Below are positions 53,169 through 63,700 of a DNA stretch of 64,000 bases, in pieces. The DNA is from Turritopsis dohrnii (Eukaryota > Cnidaria > Hydrozoa > Anthoathecata > Oceaniidae): positions 186,001 to 250,000 of the forward strand of contig BQMF02000327.1 of NCBI GenBank assembly GCA_027922465.2, given 5' to 3'. The number at the start of each line of letters is the position of its first letter. Within the stretch, counting starts at the first letter, position 1. The position numbers were made by a program, and so were the translations under genes. The notes under the pieces are model-generated. The model was not told the origin of the DNA, did not search any database, and worked only from the letters and a program-made list of their open reading frames with translations.

Positions 53169-54147
53169 GCTTTAGCTAAAAGTGCCCCCGCGCTCAAGCA
53201 TTCCAATTTGTACACACAGCAAGCTATACATTGCAAGCCTATACAACGGAAACAAAAACAAACAAAACTTTGTTACTTTTTGTTATCTCTTAGACCTATG
53301 TCACACTGATGCTAATATACCTTTCAAAAAGTGTACATAAGGCTTAACAAGTAATATCAGAAAGTATTTGCGACAAACAAAAGAAATGTGTGAACTGAAA
53401 CATGGATATGTATTTTATAATCAAAGTAAGATTTGTTAAAGAAATTATGCAAGAGCCAAAAGAAAAAAAAAACTTTTTCAAAAAAAAATTAAAGCGAAAA
53501 TTCCATTAGAAATTTGCGTTTCAAACTTTAATTCAAAACAAAAAATAGCCAACGTTTACATGAAATTGCAAGAAAAAAATATAAAAAGGGTTTATTGATC
53601 ATGATCACTTGGAGAGGACAGTTAAAGAAGAAAAACAAGAATTTGTAATATTTCTTGCATACACAGAAATCCAATAAAAATGGCAAGATTCACCAAAAAT
53701 CAGTGAATTGAATAAAATTTATTGAATGAAAGATTTAGAGCCAAAACATATACAAACATAAAATTAGTGGTTGGTAAAATTTCAGATTTCAAACTGTGCT
53801 TCAAAATCCTTGTTGTTCACTTCACTAAAACAACACAAAAGTAATATAAAAAATGTTTAATTAATTTTAGCATACGAACTTTTGAAATAACATAATATAA
53901 TATAATAATAAATCAGGAAAGAGGTACGAAAAAACATTCTGTCTCCCACTTACAGTACCACGCTTTGAAACGAGAAAAAAGCAAAGTCAGCTAATAATTG
54001 TATTTCACCGTGTGACGTCAGCACGAAAGTTGGATGATGAAGATGATGAGAATGAGGATGAAGAACAAAATCGGAAACTGACATTCGCCTATCTCGTGAA
54101 ACTACTATGCCTCCTCGCTCGCTTACGCTCGTTGCGGGGGCAATTAT
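53169..54147 (+). mobile_element. GCCCCCGC-ended DNA element, copy 2
   Basis: The left end GTGCCCCCGCGCTCAAGC and the right end CGTTGCGGGGGCAATTA; the body matches 9613-10765. The paralogous site at about 37868-37885 lacks it. Confidence 0.75.
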
Positions 54148-55030
54148 GCTATCGTTATTAATAAGCGTTCACCTTCACATAAGTACTACCCGTTCTACAT
54201 TTAAAGAACGGAAAAAACATCTTACTAACGAAGGCGTTACAACAGGAAACGTCGCAATCAACAGTATATGTCGTCATAAACAGTAAATGTCGCATCGTAA
54301 CTAGTAAATGCCGCAAATCAGCAGTAAATTTCGCAAACTCAACAATAAAGCATATGCCGCACCAAAATCAATGATCAACACTAAAGATAAAAGTCACTAT
54401 CAATGATCAATGTCACTAATTGTTACAACAACTGTTGGAATGCTCAAAAATATATGTCTGAATTTTCTACCACAAATATCACTAGCTAGATGACTCAGGG
54501 AAATAAAGCTTGATAATTATCTCCAACACCTTGAATGACAGTGACACCTTCCCAAATTCAGAATTCTATTCAATCTCTCCTTTTCGTTTTATGTTGTGAA
54601 ACTACCAAATTTTTGGGCTTTGTGTGTAATTTTTTACATACATGCAAAATGCGTTTTTAAGTTGCTGATGGTTTATTCTTCGTCTATAATCAACTGGTAC
54701 TTAAATTAATCTTCTCTTAGCGAAATAGTCACAGAGAGAAATTTTGAAACGATAAAAAAACACTTCCTGTTGATTTAGAGTTTCAGTGTAACATTTATTG
54801 TTAATTTTAACGTTCAAGAAACAAAATGACTTTTAACGGTTTGCGACATTTACTGTTGATTTGCGACATTTAGTGTTGATTTGCGACATTTATGGTGTAG
54901 CACTATCAACTATTATATTTCAAAGTTATGCGAAGATAATCTTTGTTAGGCTTGTAATAACGGGCTTTTCTGTTAGTTAAAACAGTGAGGTTATCGTCTT
55001 GTTTGCTGTTTAAATAACTTATTGTAGCTT
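54148..55030 (+). repeat. right half of the segmental duplication (copy 3 side)
   Basis: Matches 37885-39150 with deletions and without the two MITEs of that copy. No coding content. Confidence 0.7.
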
Positions 55031-55130
55031 GATAATTTTTACGCACTGTGTGTCATTCAAACTTTTGTGGAATGGCCCTTGAGAATAGTTTGACAGTGAA
55101 CTGTCAATGAACAGAGTTTGACACACTTAA

Positions 55131-55605
55131 GGCAGGTTCCCACTGGGCGACGAAGCTTGTCACCCAAAGCGATAAAAATTTCGTTGCCCGACATTCATCG
55201 CCCATGTTCGTCGCTTATGTGTTCCCACCTGCCATCGCTTTCAATATATATCAGAAAAAATTTAAGGTTGGTGACAGTGTGTAACTGAACGAGGTAAGGA
55301 CGGAAATGCTTTTAGATTTGTTATTTATTATTTTGGAAATATGACAACCTTCAGTTATATCAGGAGCTTCCTCAAAGAGTTTTCCAAGCATTAATTACTC
55401 GGTATTTTTTTTCCACCTGATCATAAAAACAAGAATATTTCTGATTTTCTACGGACAGTTGTTCACGTTCTTTTGAGTCAAAACCCGTTTATCTATTTTC
55501 AAAGTTCTTCTCAAATTCTGTTTTACTTACTTGTGCCATACTTAATAGAAGCACTTGTATAAATCAACAAATAATAAATGTTTATCTGCGAAATTTAAAT
55601 ATCCA
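55131..55605 (+). mobile_element. possible Harbinger/ISL2EU-type end
   Basis: After TTAA, GGCAGGTTCCCACTGGGCGA resembles the (G)GG-x-C/A-x-x-T-T-C-x-C-A-C-x-G ends of Harbinger-related elements. Only one end is visible. The Helitron starting at 55606 may have cut it off. Confidence 0.35.
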
Positions 55606-57500
55606 TCTATATATTAATAGCCGATTCTTTGTCTGTTTGTTTGTTTGTTTGTTTGTCTGTAAGTCACGCAAAATGGTAGATTGAGTTGTGAGCGAAATTA
55701 TTTCTTTTTTTGTGTGCGACGTGAGTTCGAAGCAAATACATTGCAACCCCAATCGAACGTGACTTTTTTTGGCTGATGAACTAATAGGATTAACGTTTTG
55801 TTTTTATTATTATTATTAGTTTGATATTCCAAGGACTACGTTGACTACGTTGGCTTTGAAAACAATACATCAACTAAATACAAAGAAACTAATTGAAATA
55901 CAAAGAAGCTGATTAAACAATGTGGACAAAAAGCAGCCGTGGCAGAACGTGGTAGCATGTTCGCTTTGCCAGTGTATCCTAAGGTATCCTTGCCTGACTG
56001 TCTGAGACGGGTGAACTTTTTTTCGAGCAATCAAAATGTTTAAAAACCGATAGGTAAAAAAAGAGTATCATAAAACAAAATATTTTTTTGCTTTTCTTTT
56101 AATAATTTAATTTCTTTTTACTAAGCCGATCTTAAGATCGAGATGAGTATTGGAATCGGCGTTTTTCATTATTCTTAATTTTTCTTCATTATTCCTCATT
56201 AAATTTTGCCGTTTTCGGAAAGTCCGTTCGGATTTCGGATTGTTTGTTTATTCAGAATAGTTAATGACAGACCCAAAATTTATGCTAAATGTAATACAAA
56301 AAGGCCACTTTCAGTATTAACTCATCAAAAATATTAACTTTTTTATTCTTTTGAAATACTTAGAATAGAAGTTATTTTAGCTGTTTTATGTTGAAAAGTT
56401 TCCAATTCAATCTTTAAAATTTTTATTATCTAGTCTGTAAAATATGCACAGAGAACGTGAAACGTTTTCACTTTTGTTTTGAGGAAGTTGTAAAAGTAGC
56501 TTTGTAGAGTCTTTGAAGAAGAATTTTAAGACTTCTTTCCTGTCTTTATCAACTATTGCCATGGAAATATTACAATGAAAACATTCCTTGTAGGCAATGT
56601 TTATGTTTAGTTGACTCTGGGAAAAGTTCGTGAATAAGAAGATGAAGGATTGATAATAAACAAAACTGTGCTGTGCAAAAACTTTCAATATCACAACAGA
56701 AATGTATGTACATTACTGGTGAATACATCTTATCAATAAATCCATAAAACAGCTCATTTCCTTTAATAAATATTACACTGAAAGATGAACATATTGAAAA
56801 AAGTAAGCAAGTGAATTTGTCATTGAAAGCAATGCACCCAAACTGACTTCATTCCGATATAATAACTGAAAGTATAAACATCATGCGCAAGATATTGGTG
56901 AACGATTATGTTTAATAAAACTGTTTTTCTGGTTCCGTAATGTCACAGTGAAAAGTGGTTGAGATTAAGGTTTAATAAATTAAAGAAGGGAGTAATTTGG
57001 TGAATTCCAGATTGTATCAAATTATTAGTCACTGTATAATGCTCGATCAAGTTACCAGTGTGTGGGACTGATTAGTGTTAAATTCACATTGGAATTTTGT
57101 TTACTGCAAACCACTCGATGCAGGCACAATGATTATGTTTGGGATATACTCAATGTCAGGAATGATAATTGGAATCAAACCAATATACATACACATACTT
57201 TGAAGATTTGGAGTGTAACATGCTAGGACAGAATATAACATGTTTGAAAAGAACATTGTAATACGGATCCTAACAAAGTTTTTTTTGTTTTTACGTGCAC
57301 GATTGCTTTTTCTATAAACTCCATGAAAAGATTCAAATGATAATATGCAGTCAGTGGCGGATCTAGAGGGCAGGCGCAACTTGTGGAGAAGCGCATTAAC
57401 ATAATTTGTCACTTCGGTTTATATTACCAATGGAATTGTTTGAATGTTTTTCTTTTATGTTTGCATTGTTAACACTCTCTTGCACAAGTTGCGACTTATC

Positions 57501-57624
57501 TTAAGGGGATTTTTTTTGCGTCGATTAACTTTATAAATCCACGCAAAACGTCAAGACATGAACGATTCGGAAAAAACTCCACGTGCCTCGCAAAAATAAG
57601 TCCACGCAAAAGTAAATCCCCTTA
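57501..57624 (+). mobile_element. TTAAGGGGATTT-ended palindromic MITE
   Basis: TTAAGGGGATTTTTTTTGCG at the left against CGCAAAAGTAAATCCCCTTA at the right. Nested in the Helitron at 55606-58693. Confidence 0.75.
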
Positions 57625-58324
57625 TGGTACTTCTTGAACCGCTATTGGAAGGTTTAGTAGAAATATTTTCATATTGCATGTTATGTTGATTGAAATTATA
57701 TACAATATAATTTTTATATTGTCATGGAGTAAAATCTTTGAAATGCCCAAGTTTCTCCTGCTCCTACTAATCCAAGTTGTGAACAATTTCATGTAACGTT
57801 TACTTAAATATGTTTCGCATTTCTGGCAAAATTTGAAAGGTTTGCACAAAGAGCAATTGGAAGGTCCTGATGTTAAATCTGGCAATCACTTTTGCAGAAT
57901 TGACAAGGTCTTCAGTTTTTAAGCAAGTTTGACCTATTTTAACTCATTTGATTGTAATAGATTTAATAGTGTTGAAGTCAATACAATTGTGAAAGTCTTC
58001 GATCCATATAATTTTACATAATTTATGTTAGATATACTTCTGCAATTTATTTAGTCTTCCTCACTTCGTACTAGCCTCTTACTATAAGCGTCATCTCAAA
58101 GGGCTTGCCTGTAATGTAACACGAGCACAATCGCAATTATAATTGTTATATCGGCTGAGTTACCGCCATTTAGGGCTGTTTTATTTTAATTGTTAAGCGC
58201 TTCTGATCGAACGTTTTTTTATTCTCTTTATTCATTTAGCAAGTGCCTTTTTTCTCTCCTCCTGTGTGAATTTTTAAGAAGAGAAACCATTTTCCCCCTG
58301 TTTGATAGCCCTCATGTTAGGGCG

Positions 58325-58500
58325 CGTATCTTTTTTAAAACAAAAGCTAGTAAAAAGTTGAAGTTTTTTCTCCCTACGTTTTGAGTGTATTGTTGTACTG
58401 ATCAACGCTTGTTTTAAAAAACAAAAGCTAATTAAAAGTTGAAATTTTTTCTCCCTACGTTTTGAGTGTATTGTTGCACTGATCAACGATTGTTTTAAAA
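58325..58500 (+). repeat. tandem duplication of about 83 bp
   Basis: AAAACAAAAGCTA(G/A)T...TCTCCCTACGTTTTGAGTGT...TGATCAACG(C/A)TTGTTTT occurs twice in a row, near the Helitron 3' end. Confidence 0.85.
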
Positions 58501-58693
58501 AATAAATAAGTAACACATAATGAAAAACCTGAAAAATAGTTAATGTAACACTGATGTAACACTGACTGCACACCAGAGGTTGTGAATCTTTTCCAAGTTG
58601 TATGAGCCGTTTATAAGGAAATTTGACGTTTATTGATACGGTGATACAGAGCAGGTAGACATGGGCGGCTAGCGACGCCGCCTTGGCTGCTAG

Positions 58694-59300
58694 TCTATAT
58701 ATTAATAGCCGATTTTCTGTTTGTTTGCCTGGTTGTTTGTAAGTCACGCAAAATGGTGGATTAATTTGTGAGCGAAATTATTTCTTTCTTTGTGTTCGAC
58801 GTCAGTGCGAAACAAATTGCAACCCCAATCGAACGTGACTTTTTCTGGCTGGTGAACCAATAGAGATAACGTTTTGTTTTTGTTATTATTGTTAGTTTTA
58901 TATTCCATGGACCACCGTTGACTTGGCTTTGAAAACAATACATCAACTAAATACAAAGAAACTAACTGATTAAACATTTTGGACAAAAAGCAGCAGTGGC
59001 AGAACGTGGCAGCATGTGCTGTTTGCCAGTGTATCCTAGCGCTTGCCTGACTGTCTGAGACGGGTGAACTTTTTTTCGAGCAATCAAAATGTTTAAAAAC
59101 CGATGTGTAAAAAAAGAGTATCATGTAACAAAATATTTTTTTTGCTTTTGTCTTAATAGTTGTCTTAATTTCTTTTAATCGATTTCTTTTAATCTATTTT
59201 AATCTGATCGAACGTTTTTTATTCACTTGATTTATTTAGCACGTGCATTTTTTTCTCCTCCGGTGTGATCTTTTTAAAGGAGAACGAACGTCAGAAAATT
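58694..59300 (+). mobile_element. second Helitron 5' part, inserted directly behind the first
   Basis: Starts TCTATATATTAATAGCCGAT right after the CTAG of the first element. About 470 bp match 55606-56105, then TCTGATCGAACGTTTTTTAT matches the 3' part of the first element (58201). Its own CTRR end was not found with confidence. Confidence 0.75.
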
Positions 59301-59411
59301 TTTTGTCATAATATCTGTTGATATGACATCAGTAGAGCCTATTCAATATAGAAATGATTTTTATTTTTTTATTTTTTTATTCTAAGGGGTCAAATTCCTT
59401 GTTTTTACAAA

Positions 59412-59737
59412 ATGAAAGTGAAACTAATTAACACGGTTTATTTTGAAAACATGCTGCATAATGACGTCAATGTTGCGGCACAACAAAACGAGAGCAAACG
59501 AAGGAAGAGCAAGAAGCGGTGTGTAGTGAAGAGTGTTTGGGTGACGATGAAAATTTTGAATGTAGCTCTGATGAAGAAGATGATAGTCAATACGTTGAAA
59601 GTTGTTCATGTCAACCGGAGTGTTTGAACAAAGAGTTGCACAAAATGGGGACTCTGTGTAGTGGTGGAGATTCAGAGAGTGATTCTTCTGACGGTAGCGG
59701 AAGCGAAGATGACGATGGGAATTCTAGCCGATAGGAA
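59412..59737 (+). other. acidic, Cys-containing open frame, unrecognised
   Basis: Two overlapping frames. The 59519-59734 frame (open from about 59472) reads KREQTKEEQEAVCSEECLGD, FECSSDEEDDSQYVESC, SCQPECLNKELHKMG and GGDSESDSSDGSGSEDDDGN, then a stop. The 59412 frame starts at an ATG (MKVKLINTVYFENMLHNDV). One frameshift may join them. The acidic Ser/Asp tail recalls transposon-encoded proteins. It may be cargo of the second Helitron. Confidence 0.35.
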
Positions 59738-60299
59738 AATATTGGTGTTCTTGCACACACTGCTGTACCATGCCGTCATTAGTGGAGTGCAATGTTGCAA
59801 GGAGTGTCCAAACCTGCTGCATTTCTTTTTTTCACAAATATTCTGAAAGCTGTTATTTCGTTTCTCATATTCTACATGTGAACAGGTAGTTTATCTCATT
59901 AATTATTCATAGTAAATCACTCTTTCACCCTCCTGCACCAACCAAGACGGCATCTGAAAAAGAAGTATTCTGAATGATAAAAACGCCTGCGATGAAGCAC
60001 CAAAAAATAAAAATGAAAAATGTTAGTTGAACAATATTTAAAATGTTTTTTTCAAGAACAATAAACTTATAACATGGAACTCGTGTTTTAATCTATCAAC
60101 GATTAAAACTAAATTCAGAATTTTTCCGAAAGCTGTGAAAAAAAGTGCTAGATGTTAATAAACAAACTTACTGTTCTTGAATTTGAATTTCCTCGTCACA
60201 TATATAAACACGAATATGAAACAATGCTTGAGAAAAAAGCAACTAAAATCAAACAGCGTTGACAATAACACATAGAACTTATACGATATTCTTCAACAG
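59738..60299. other. intergenic stretch, nothing recognised
   Basis: AT-rich, with no coding frame or clear repeat. Confidence 0.4.
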
Positions 60300-60576
60300 A
60301 AACTGTTATTAGCTTTTTGAATTCATAAATAAGCAGGCACCATGCAGGAACAAATGAGTTATAGTTAATACACTTCCATGGTTAATATCACTGATAACAT
60401 TGCATATTGTGGAAGGGGAATAAATACAATAAACGATAACGAACACCAAATATCTTCTAGATGAGTGGAGCCCTCGTGTATACGTCTGCATGCTGGGCCA
60501 CTAAGTTATACAAGAAAAACTTACGGCACCGAGCCGTGATAAACAATAACAAGAGTTCTCTACATCTCCTTTTTTC
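60300..60576 (-). mobile_element. probable 3' LTR start and polypurine tract of the Ty3/gypsy element
   Basis: On the minus strand, the purine tract GAAAAAAGGAGA (about 60576-60565) is followed directly by TGTAGAGAACTC. This is the usual order at the left edge of a 3' LTR. The LTR's far end is not certain (a CA-type end near 60306 is a guess), because the 5' LTR is outside the window. Confidence 0.45.
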
Positions 60577-60731
60577 GGAGATAGAACGAACGAATGTAAA
60601 AGTTAGGAGTTTTTTCTATATCTCTTGACCTCCCTTTTTTCGTATGAGAGGGCAGTCCCTTGTGTTCTCTTCTACTTATGGTCGCGATGTGGAAAGCCAA
60701 TAAAAGGTTCATGTAATTGGTCGTAGCGGCT

Positions 60732-63700
60732 TTAATCGTCGCCCTTCATGTCGTCATGATGTGTCTTCATGGAGAATTTGTGAGACTTTCCTCGCATCTG
60801 CGGAGATAGTGCTCGAGGTGGGCGTGAGGTTCTGGAGCTGCGTCTGGGGGTGATGTGGGGCTCTGGTTGATTTTCGATGGTTGGCGGTGTCGTGGGTGAT
60901 GGCAGTGTCGTGGGTGATGGCGGCGTCGCCGGCCTTTGTGGGGGGACCCTGTAGTCGGATGGTGGTGGTGGATGCGTGGCAATTATCTCCAATGGCATGG
61001 TAGGGGGGTGTACCGCTTCGGTGGGTTGTGTCGAGGGTGAATGAGATTCGAGGCCATCAGTGCTTTGTGATTGGGTGCTCAGTCTTGGGTCTATCTTGCG
61101 TAGGAAACCGCGGTTCCTAAGGGTTACACGGTTGCTGCCGTCAATCTTGACTCGATATTGGCGCATACCCGAGTACTCCACTACACGCCCTGTCTTGTGC
61201 CATCGTTTTGGTGCTCCCCCGACTTGGTTTTGGATGATTACCTTGTCGCCTACGGTTAAGGGCTTGAGCGGGCGCGTGTGTACATTGAAGCTGGAGGCGT
61301 GTCTCCAATTACGTCTTGTCCGTTCCTCTTCTCGCAGGTCCCTGATGGCAGTCCACTCCTTGCGAAAAACGTTCTTCGACAATAGAGATGGTAGGTGGTC
61401 GCGGATCGGGTGTCCGAATAATAACATTGCTGGCGATAGGCCCGCATCTGGTGACGGTGTGTTGCGGTGTAGTAATAGCGCCCGAGCGACAGCGTCTGTG
61501 TCGAGCGTACCGAGGGAGTCCGTGTTTTCCGTCAGTACGCCTTTCGCCGTCTTCACAGCCGCTTCGGCCCTGCCATTGCTTTGCGGGAAGTGCGCAGACG
61601 ACAGTCGCTGCCTCACTCCCCAGTTGGACAGGAAAGTGGTGTAATCGCAAGAGTTAAACGGGGGTCCGCCATCGCTCGCTAACTCCTCTGGTACCCCGTA
61701 TGTGCAGAACCATCTGCGGAGGGTCGAGTTGAGGGCTGCCGCGTTTGTCTTATGCATAAGGGCGATCTCCACCCATCCGGAATATCTGTCAGCGTAGATG
61801 AGGAAGTTGTTGCCCTCCTTATTGAAAAAGTCGGACACAGTGAGTTGGAATGGTGTTGTTGGTTGGGGGGTGTCATCCGTTAATGGCTCCCTGGCATTCG
61901 ATGGCGCGATGCGGTGACAGGTAATGCATTGTGACCTCTTTAGGCGGATGGCAGCATCCATTGCGGGCCAGAAGAAACGTTGACGTGCATGGTTTAGCAT
62001 TCCGTTAACCCCTTGGTGACCAGTGTGGAGACCGTCTAATATTTCGGCCCGAAGTTGAGATGGTATCAACATGCGCTCGTCTCGGAATGGGACGCCCTGG
62101 ATCTCGTAAAGTGCCTCTCGCATGGGCCAGAAGGGTCTGATGATGTCCGGTAAGTGCTCTTTGCGTGTGGGGAATCCATCGCGGATCGCGTTTACTAATG
62201 CGATACATTGTTCGTCGGTGGATGCCGCGCTTACTACTCTTTGCCAAGTTACCGATCGTAATCCATCTTGTCGTGGTCCGGGGAATTTTGAATGAAGGGC
62301 GTTGATCGTTGAGAGGTCTATGTCGTCGTCTTCTCCAGGGGGTGGTTGTTCAGTGGGAAATCGGGATGTAGCATCAGCTCCTGAGTGGTGCTTTCCGGGG
62401 ACGTGTTTGAGGGAAAATTTATACATGAGTGACCGTTCCTTGAGGCGCAGTAACCGAGGGTTCTTGATGCTGTCAAGCGATTTATTAGCGAAAATCGGTA
62501 CCAATGGTTTGTGGTCGACTGCAACCAGCAGGTCGTTGCATCCGAGGATAAACAGTCGGCAACTTTCCAGACCGTAAACCAGTGCGAGGGCCTTGCCTTC
62601 GATGGGTGCGTACCTCGACTCTGTGTCTCGTAGGAAACGCGATCCTGTCAGAACAAGTTTCCAGTGGTCTTTGCCACAATCCTGGTCATCTGACTGAGCA
62701 CATTTGCAGTATTTCTGTCGCAAGATGTAGCCGATGCCAGTCTTGCTCCAATCCGTGGCTAAACATACCGGGCGGGATGGGTCGAATCGATGAACGCCCT
62801 CTTTAACCATCTCGACGATTTTCTGTTTTGATACATGGAACAGCGCATCCAAGTGTGCGTCCCAATAGAATTGCCTTTTTGAGCTCTGTAACAAGTCCCT
62901 GAATGGCGTCATGACTTCCGACTGCGAAAAAGCGCATGCCACCTGGTTAATAAGGCCGAACCATGATCTAACACCAGTTATGTCCTTTGGCGTGGGAAAG
63001 TTGGCGATGGCGGATATTAGGCGAGCAGTCGGGCGGAACCCTTCCTGAGTGATAGTGAAACCGGCAAATTCGCAGACCTCTTGTGCGAATCGGAATTTGA
63101 CAGGGTTAAACACGATCCCATTGGAGGTACATAGGTCGATGTAGTCTAGGGTGTGCCAGAAGGCTTCTTCTGTGCCCGAATCCCACAAGAGCGAATCGTC
63201 AACTATCCTGGTTTTTCGTGGAAAATCCATAGTGATGTCATCAAAACGACGTGTATAGGCGTCACCCGACCCATGGAAACCCATGGGTGCCCTGCGGTAT
63301 CTGTACCTTCCCCATTCTGTAATGAAGGTTGTCGGGTCTCGTGAATCCGTTGCCAATGGTAGACTATGGTATCTGTTCCAAGCGTCCAACGAGGTCTTCA
63401 CCGTTCCTGTGGGAATTTTGGATACATGATGGAGTGGAGCTGCGGTGTGGTGTGTTTCTCGGTGTGTGGCTTGATTGAGCTTTTGGAGATCCACCGTCCG
63501 TCTCGGGGATCCGTCCTTTTTTGCTGTCACTACCATCCTGGAGCACCATGTGGTTTGCGTGCCTTGGGGCACCTGTTCGATGACGCCGAGATCCACGTCT
63601 TTATCGATACCTTTCTTAACCTCATCTTTCCAAAAAAATGGTACTGGGATTGGGGTGTGAGTAGCCGTCGGCGTTGTACCCTCTTTGAGCACGATCCGGA

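Larger units (their letters stand above)
55606..58693 (+). mobile_element. Helitron-like element, non-autonomous
   Basis: The 5' end TCTATATATTAATAGCCGAT follows an A, with TTTGTCTGTTTGTTTG typical of animal Helitron starts. The 3' end has a GC hairpin (GGCGGC-TAGCGAC-GCCGCC, 58664-58682), then TTGGCTG and CTAG (58690-58693), followed by T. No Rep or helicase frame. A short minus-strand frame at 57885-57740 (PSNCSLCKPFKFCQKCETYL) has a C-x2-C...C-x2-C pattern and might be captured sequence. Confidence 0.8.

Noticed and set aside
58274..58747. 157-codon minus-strand gene
   Set aside because: It spans the Helitron 3' end and an 83-bp tandem duplication, which explains its internal repeats. No domain is seen.
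61060..61644. 194-codon gene antisense to the Ty3/gypsy polyprotein
   Set aside because: It is the opposite-strand shadow of an intact, GC-rich polyprotein and has no domain of its own.
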